This document shows, one piece after another, positions 58,141 through 64,000 of a DNA stretch of 64,000 nt (positions are counted from its first letter, which is position 1; each line of letters starts with the position of its first letter). This stretch comes from Domibacillus sp. DTU_2020_1001157_1_SI_ALB_TIR_016. Lineage in GTDB: Bacteria; Bacillota; Bacilli; Bacillales; Domibacillaceae. The stretch is taken from assembly GCF_032341995.1 (NCBI RefSeq), contig NZ_CP135439.1, forward strand, positions 806,001 through 870,000, read 5' to 3'. Position numbers and translations under genes: made by a program. The notes beneath the pieces were generated by a model, which saw only the letters and a program-made list of their open reading frames with translations, did no database searches and was not told the DNA's origin.

Positions 58141-60051
58141 ATGGGAACAGTTCGATTAACAACCGCGCAAGCGTTAATTAAATTTTTAAATCAGCAGTAC
58201 ATTCACGTTGATGGAGAAGAAACACCTTTCGTCGAAGGCATCTTTAACATTTTCGGACATGGCAACGTGGTCGGAATCGGCCAGGCACTTGAGCAGGACG
58301 CAGGCCGTTTGAAAGTCTACCAGGGAAAGAATGAGCAGGGAATGGCGCAGGCGGCAATCGCCTACAGCCGCGAAATGCTCCGCCGTAAAATTTATGCGGT
58401 CACCACGTCTGCCGGCCCGGGGTCAGCAAACTTGATCGCAGCAGCGGGAACAGCGTTTGCGAACAACATTCCGGTTCTTTTGCTTCCGGCGGATACCTTT
58501 GCGACACGCCAGCCTGATCCAGTGCTTCAGCAGCTGGAGCATGAACACAGCACAGCGGTAACCACAAACGAAGCGTTTATGGCGGTTTCCCGCTACTGGG
58601 ACCGCGTAACACGTCCGGAACAGTTAATGTCGGCACTCATCCGTGCCTTTGAAGTGATGACCGACCCGGCCAAAGCGGGCCCGGCGACCATCTGCATCGC
58701 ACAGGACGTAGAAGGGGAAGCGTTTGATTATGATGAGCGTTTCTTCGAAAAACGCGTTCATTATTTGGACCGCAAGCCAGCGGTAGAGCGCGAACTTCAA
58801 GGCGCGGCAGAACGGATTAAAGCAAGCAAAAAGCCCGTCATTATTGTAGGGGGCGGTGCCCGTTATTCAGGCGCCCGCGACATTTTAAAACAAATTTCCG
58901 AAAAGCATAATATCCCTCTTGTAGAAACACAGGCTGGGAAATCAACAGTGGAAGTTTCATTTCCAAATAACCTGGGCGGCGTCGGTATTCTCGGTACGTC
59001 GGCGGCAAACAAAGTGGCGCGCGATACAGACCTTGTAATCGGTGTCGGCACACGCTACACAGATTTTACAACATCATCCAAAACACAGTTTGATTTTGAT
59101 AAAACGTCGTTCTTAAATATCAATGTTAGTCGCCTTCAGGCTTACAAGATGGATGGATTCCAGGTTGTCGCGGATGCAAAAACGGCGCTTGAGCAGCTGG
59201 CACCTCTTTTGGGAGACTATGAAACTGCATTTGGCGGCCTGCTTTCAGCATGGAAAGAAGAGTGGCTGACAGAACGCGACCGTCTGGCGAACGTAACATT
59301 CAACCGTGAAAACTTCACGCCGGAAATCAAGGATCAATTTTCTCAGGAAACACTGAATGAATATGCCGATGTGCTGGACACTGAATTCACACAAACGGCA
59401 GCTTTGGTCGCTGCCAATGAAGCAGTCTCACCAAACAGCATCGTTATCGGTTCAGCTGGATCACTTCCAGGCGACCTGCAGCGTTTATGGCATTCTGATG
59501 TACCGAATACGTACCACCTGGAATATGGATATTCCTGCATGGGATATGAAGTGGCCGGCGCACTGGGTGCGAAACTCGCTCATCCGGACCGTGAAGTATA
59601 CGCAGCCGTTGGAGATGGCAGCTTCCTCATGCTTCATACAGAGCTTGTAACAGCGCTTCAGTACGATAAAAAAATCAATATTCTCTTGTTTGATAACTCT
59701 GGTTATGGATGTATTAATAACCTGCAGATGGATAATGGAAGCGGTTCATACTTCTGTGAGTTCCGTACACATGATAACAAGATTATGAACATCGATTACG
59801 CGAAAGTGGCAGAAGCCTACGGAGCAAAATCATACAAAGCCAACACAGTAGAAGAATTGAAAGCAGCGCTTGAAGACGCGAAAAAGCAGTCTGTTTCCAC
59901 ATTGATTGATATGAAAGTACTTCCGAAAACAATGTCAGACGGCTATGATGGCTGGTGGAACGTTGGCGTTGCTGAAGTATCCGAGTCTGAAAGCGTTCAA
60001 AAAGCCTATGCCGCAAGAGCGGAAAAACTAGAAACGGCGAAGATGTATTAA
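58141..60051 (+). CDS. iolD: 3D-(3,5/4)-trihydroxycyclohexane-1,2-dione hydrolase
   Basis: 636 residues, thiamine-diphosphate enzyme. The N-terminal cofactor-activating Glu lies in [14 protein letters not shown], a central domain has [15 protein letters not shown], and the C-terminal ThDP-metal motif is [37 protein letters not shown]. It opens the inositol-derived ring to give 5-deoxy-D-glucuronate. Gap of 29 bp to iolC with AGAGGTGA. Confidence 0.95.
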   Translation: MGTVRLTTAQALIKFLNQQYIHVDGEETPFVEGIFNIFGHGNVVGIGQALEQDAGRLKVYQGKNEQGMAQAAIAYSREMLRRKIYAVTTSAGPGSANLIAAAGTAFANNIPVLLLPADTFATRQPDPVLQQLEHEHSTAVTTNEAFMAVSRYWDRVTRPEQLMSALIRAFEVMTDPAKAGPATICIAQDVEGEAFDYDERFFEKRVHYLDRKPAVERELQGAAERIKASKKPVIIVGGGARYSGARDILKQISEKHNIPLVETQAGKSTVEVSFPNNLGGVGILGTSAANKVARDTDLVIGVGTRYTDFTTSSKTQFDFDKTSFLNINVSRLQAYKMDGFQVVADAKTALEQLAPLLGDYETAFGGLLSAWKEEWLTERDRLANVTFNRENFTPEIKDQFSQETLNEYADVLDTEFTQTAALVAANEAVSPNSIVIGSAGSLPGDLQRLWHSDVPNTYHLEYGYSCMGYEVAGALGAKLAHPDREVYAAVGDGSFLMLHTELVTALQYDKKINILLFDNSGYGCINNLQMDNGSGSYFCEFRTHDNKIMNIDYAKVAEAYGAKSYKANTVEELKAALEDAKKQSVSTLIDMKVLPKTMSDGYDGWWNVGVAEVSESESVQKAYAARAEKLETAKMY

Positions 60052-60068
60052 TAGGAGGTCCGCACATC

Positions 60069-60962
60069 ATGCAGGATATTTTATGGGGCATTGCTCCAAT
60101 TGGCTGGCGCAACGATGACATTCCAGAAATCGGCGCTGAAAATACACTATCTCATTTATTAAGCGACATTGTTGTAGCAGGATTTCAAGGGACAGAAGTC
60201 GGCGGCTTCTTCCCTGAACCTGCCGTTTTAAAAAAGGAACTGGCATTGCGCAACTTAAAAATTGCGGGCCAGTGGTTTTCAAGCTTTATCATTCGTGATG
60301 GCATTGAAAAAGCATCACAGGAATTTCATGCCCACTGTGCGTATTTAAAAGAAGTGGAAGCAGCGGTTGCAGTGGTTTCCGAACAAACATACAGCATACA
60401 GGGTCTTGATAAAAATGTTTTTGCCGAAAAGCCTTACTTTAGCGATGAAGAATGGACTATCCTTTGCGAAGGGCTGAATGAACTTGGCAAGATTGCCGAC
60501 AGCTATGGTTTAAAGCTTGTCTTCCATCATCATATGGGAACCGGTGTGCAGACGCTGGAAGAAATTGACCGTTTAATGGAAGGAACAGATTCTAACCATG
60601 TCCACCTTTTATATGACACAGGCCATATTTTTGCTTCGGATGGCGATTATATGACGCTTCTTGAAAAATATATGAATCGTATTAAACATGTTCACTTCAA
60701 AGATGTTAGAGAGTCGGTAATGGACGAATGCAAACAACCAGGAAAATCATTTAGAGAATCGTTTTTAGCTGGAATGTTTACAGTGCCAGGAGACGGATGT
60801 ATCGATTTTACGAAGCCTTTCCGCTTTCTTGAAGAGCATGGATACAAAGGCTGGATCGTCATTGAAGCAGAACAGGACCCAGCCATTGCCCACCCGCTTG
60901 AGTATGCATTGATCGCTCGAAGGTATTTGGACGAATCATTGCTTGCACGCGTGGAGAAATAA
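60069..60962 (+). CDS. iolE: Inosose dehydratase
   Basis: 297 residues, sugar-phosphate-isomerase-like TIM barrel. [18 protein letters not shown] at the start, [22 protein letters not shown] and [25 protein letters not shown] and [10 protein letters not shown] supply the metal ligands. It dehydrates scyllo-inosose (2-keto-myo-inositol). AGGAGGTCC ribosome site, 17 bp after iolD. Confidence 0.95.
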   Translation: MQDILWGIAPIGWRNDDIPEIGAENTLSHLLSDIVVAGFQGTEVGGFFPEPAVLKKELALRNLKIAGQWFSSFIIRDGIEKASQEFHAHCAYLKEVEAAVAVVSEQTYSIQGLDKNVFAEKPYFSDEEWTILCEGLNELGKIADSYGLKLVFHHHMGTGVQTLEEIDRLMEGTDSNHVHLLYDTGHIFASDGDYMTLLEKYMNRIKHVHFKDVRESVMDECKQPGKSFRESFLAGMFTVPGDGCIDFTKPFRFLEEHGYKGWIVIEAEQDPAIAHPLEYALIARRYLDESLLARVEK

Positions 60963-60979
60963 AAAGAGGTGCATGAACA

Positions 60980-62395
60980 ATGAATACAAACGCAGCCCCA
61001 TCATCTTTTTTACGTAAGATTATCATTATTTCGACGCTGGGCGGACTTCTCTTCGGTTATGATACAGGTGTTATCAATGGAGCTCTTCCTTTTATGACAG
61101 AAGAGCTGGGCTTAACGCCTGCAACGCAAGGTTTTGTAGCAAGTTCGCTTCTCTTCGGTGCCGCACTTGGTGCTTTGTTTGGCGGACGACTGTCAGACAT
61201 TAACGGACGCAGAAAAAACATTTTAATGCTGGCCGTGATTTTCTTAGTTGCTACTCTTGGATGTACACTTGCACCAAACGTTACCGTTATGATCATTGCT
61301 CGTTTCATGCTTGGACTGGCAGTAGGCGGTGCATCCGTTACCGTTCCTTCTTACTTGGCAGAAATGTCACCGGCATCACGCCGTGGTCGTATCGTAACGC
61401 AAAATGAATTGATGATTGTTAGTGGTCAGCTTTTAGCTTTTGTTTTGAATGCTATCCTTGGTACAACACTCGGTCACGTTGAAGGAATCTGGCGTGTGAT
61501 GCTGCTGATTGCCGCTCTTCCAGCCATCTTCTTATTCATCGGTATGCTGAAAGTGCCGGAAAGCCCGCGCTGGCTTGTGTCTAAGAAAAGAGACAGTGAG
61601 GCACTTGCTGTTTTAAGCCGCATTCGTTCAGAGCAAGAAGCAAAAACTGAACTAGCTGAAATTAAAGCAACATTTACTGAAGAAGAACATACAAAGCAAG
61701 CTGGTTTCAAAGATCTTTCCACACCGTGGATTCGCCGCATTATGTTTATTGGTGTCGGTATTGCGGTTGTGCAGCAGATTACGGGTGTAAACTCGATCAT
61801 GTACTATGGAACAGAGATTTTAAAAGATGCCGGCTTTACAACAGAAGCGGCACTCGTAGGTAACATTGCAAACGGAGCGATTTCCGTACTCGCTACATTC
61901 GTCGGTATTTGGCTGTTAGGTAAAATCGGCCGCCGCCCGATGCTGATGGCAGGACTTGCCGGTACAACTGTATGCCTTTTGTTGATTGCCATTTTCTCAA
62001 GCGTACTAGAAGGCTCACCAAACTTGCCATACGTTGTTCTTACTTTAACCGTTACATTTCTTGCATTCCAGCAAGGCGCCATTTCACCAGTCACCTGGCT
62101 GATGCTTTCCGAAATTTTCCCGCTGCAATTGCGCGGTTTTGGAATGGGCTTAACTGTATTATTCTTATGGCTTGTCAACTTCTTAGTCGGCTTGTCATTC
62201 CCGATCATGCTTTCAGCAGTCGGACTATCTGGAACATTCTATATTTTTGTGGCACTTGGCGTCCTGGCGATTGGATTTGTAGCAAAATTCCTTCCAGAAA
62301 CGAAAGGGCTTACGCTTGAACAATTAGAGCAAAAATTCCGCAATCACGGTAAAAAACCAGCGGTAGCAAGCTATACAGAAAACAAACGCGCTTAA
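60980..62395 (+). CDS. iolT: Inositol transporter, MFS sugar porter
   Basis: 471 residues, twelve membrane helices. Sugar-porter signatures: GGLLFGYDTGVINGALPF, GGRLSDINGRRK, RFMLGLAVGGASVTVPSYLAEMSP, PESPRWLVSKKR, QQITGVNSIMYYG, GRRPML, and PETKGLTLEQLE. The closest named relatives are IolT/IolF of B. subtilis. It occupies the place of iolF in the B. subtilis operon, but its length (471) and motifs are those of the main inositol carrier IolT. Chosen on that basis. Confidence 0.9.
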   Translation: MNTNAAPSSFLRKIIIISTLGGLLFGYDTGVINGALPFMTEELGLTPATQGFVASSLLFGAALGALFGGRLSDINGRRKNILMLAVIFLVATLGCTLAPNVTVMIIARFMLGLAVGGASVTVPSYLAEMSPASRRGRIVTQNELMIVSGQLLAFVLNAILGTTLGHVEGIWRVMLLIAALPAIFLFIGMLKVPESPRWLVSKKRDSEALAVLSRIRSEQEAKTELAEIKATFTEEEHTKQAGFKDLSTPWIRRIMFIGVGIAVVQQITGVNSIMYYGTEILKDAGFTTEAALVGNIANGAISVLATFVGIWLLGKIGRRPMLMAGLAGTTVCLLLIAIFSSVLEGSPNLPYVVLTLTVTFLAFQQGAISPVTWLMLSEIFPLQLRGFGMGLTVLFLWLVNFLVGLSFPIMLSAVGLSGTFYIFVALGVLAIGFVAKFLPETKGLTLEQLEQKFRNHGKKPAVASYTENKRA

Positions 62396-62397
62396 TG

Positions 62398-62412
62398 ATG
62401 TAAGCGTTACAA
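62398..62412. promoter_or_regulatory. cre-like site inside the iol operon
   Basis: ATGTAAGCGTTACAA matches the cre pattern with one mismatch and is a near-perfect palindrome. It lies between iolT and iolG. Confidence 0.4.
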
Positions 62413-62426
62413 AAGTGGTAATATAA

Positions 62427-63476
<1,050 letters not shown>

Positions 63477-63534
63477 CAATGGTGCCGGCTCGGCCGGCTC
63501 CGTAACGATTATAGATAAACAGGAGGAATTTGAA

Positions 63535-64000
63535 ATGAAACTAGCACTTGATCCAACGATGTATGCCGATCTTTCTTTAAGAGAAATGGTAGATAAAACA
63601 GCGGAGCTTGGCTATGACTACATTGAGCTTTCACCGCGCGAGGATTTCTGCCCATTCTACAAGTACCCAAAAGTAGACAGCGCAAAAATTAAAAACTTAA
63701 AACGCTACTGCCGTGATGCAGGCGTTCAAATTTCTTCTCTTCTTCCTCTTTACTACTGGGCAGGTCCAGACGAAGACCGCCGCCAGGCAGCCGTACGCAA
63801 CTGGAAACGCGCCATTGAGGTAGCGGTTGAGTTGGAAGTAGATTTAATGAACAGTGAATTCAACGGATCTAAATTCAATCCGGTTGTATGCGAAGAGCAG
63901 TTTATCCGTTCTATGGACGAATTGCTGCCAATCTTTGAACGCGAAGGCATTAAATTGAACCTTCAAGCGCATCCATATGATTTCATTGAAACACATGACG
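63535..64000 (+). CDS. iolH: IolH-like sugar-phosphate isomerase/epimerase (partial)
   Basis: The first 155 residues of a TIM-barrel protein, cut by the window edge. [42 protein letters not shown], then [22 protein letters not shown] and [13 protein letters not shown] supply metal-ligand-type residues. In B. subtilis iolH follows iolG; its enzymatic role is not settled. AGGAGG lies nine bases before the start. Confidence 0.85.
   Translation, partial: MKLALDPTMYADLSLREMVDKTAELGYDYIELSPREDFCPFYKYPKVDSAKIKNLKRYCRDAGVQISSLLPLYYWAGPDEDRRQAAVRNWKRAIEVAVELEVDLMNSEFNGSKFNPVVCEEQFIRSMDELLPIFEREGIKLNLQAHPYDFIETHD

Noticed and set aside
63481..63503. GCCGGCTCGGCCGGC repeat as a terminator between iolG and iolH
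   Set aside because: The stem is only five strong pairs without a U-tract, and iolH follows with its own ribosome site.

Overview
The window is a 64 kb piece of a chromosome from a low-to-mid G+C Gram-positive endospore-former relative, most likely a member of the Bacillaceae. The evidence is the gene set (SwrC/YerO, YtvA, YfmS, YjfB, YitT, CsbD, HemY/CgoX, T-box-controlled leuA, the iolABCDE-G-H cluster), the strong AAGGAGG-type ribosome binding sites, the B. subtilis-like sigA, sigB and sigD promoter sequences, and the many compact hairpin+U-tract terminators. Three proteins carry S-layer-homology (SLH) domains, so the cell wall differs from that of B. subtilis 168 and points to an SLH/S-layer-bearing genus. 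I cannot name the genus.

Layout. 0-9 kb: a chemoreceptor (minus), a small unknown gene, the TetR repressor YerO divergent from the RND pump SwrC with three matching operators between them, a stress-type CsbD protein, an AI-2E-family permease and a YitT-family membrane protein. 9-14 kb: small membrane/secreted unknowns, the DUF1659-DUF2922 pair, an aldo/keto reductase divergent from a HxlR-type regulator, a YvrJ peptide and a Cache-HAMP-GGDEF diguanylate cyclase. 14-18 kb: a second chemoreceptor, then a minus-strand OsmC - HemY/CgoX - small charged protein operon. 18-23.5 kb: a run of small genes with clear signs of decay (an in-frame amber, an in-frame ochre, a multiply frameshifted gene, a VanZ-like stump), mixed with intact DUF523, alpha/beta hydrolase, YwqG and lipoprotein genes. 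23.5-30.6 kb: an MHYT-GGDEF-EAL protein with a degenerate GGDEF, an SLH protein, the LOV-STAS photoreceptor YtvA, a GNAT acetyltransferase and a third chemoreceptor. 30.8-34.7 kb: a complete iron/phosphonate-type ABC importer operon. 34.7-36.7 kb: leuA with a leucine T-box leader. 37-41.7 kb: small unknowns, the soluble chemoreceptor YfmS, and a four-gene operon (ABM monooxygenase, dienelactone-hydrolase-like, YfiT/DinB, SMI1/KNR4), followed by YjfB. 41.9-45.4 kb: two SLH-anchored peptidoglycan hydrolases (amidase, glucosaminidase). 45.5-54.3 kb: VanZ, lipoprotein, sodium:solute symporter, a secreted coiled-coil protein, a type I toxin-antitoxin locus, a Nudix protein, an orphan sugar/inositol-type binding lipoprotein and a histidine phosphatase. 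54.3-64 kb: a complex control region and the myo-inositol operon iolA-B-C-D-E-(IolT-like transporter)-G-H, which runs off the end.

How it works together. Two themes stand out. One is sensing and second-messenger control: four chemoreceptors, one probably active cyclase, one probable phosphodiesterase, one blue-light receptor and the motility-associated YjfB; two of these genes have recognisable sigD-type promoters. The other is inositol use: IolT imports inositol, IolG and IolE begin catabolism, IolD, IolB and IolC convert the ring to a phosphorylated open-chain sugar acid, and IolA processes malonate semialdehyde. Three identical LacI-type palindromes and a cre-like site precede the operon, and the binding lipoprotein about 2.5 kb upstream has its own AAGCGCTT-type palindrome. 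The most notable small system is a BsrE/TxpA-like type I toxin with a convergent antisense RNA near 50.3-50.6 kb; both RNAs, their -10 elements and terminators can be read directly from the sequence.
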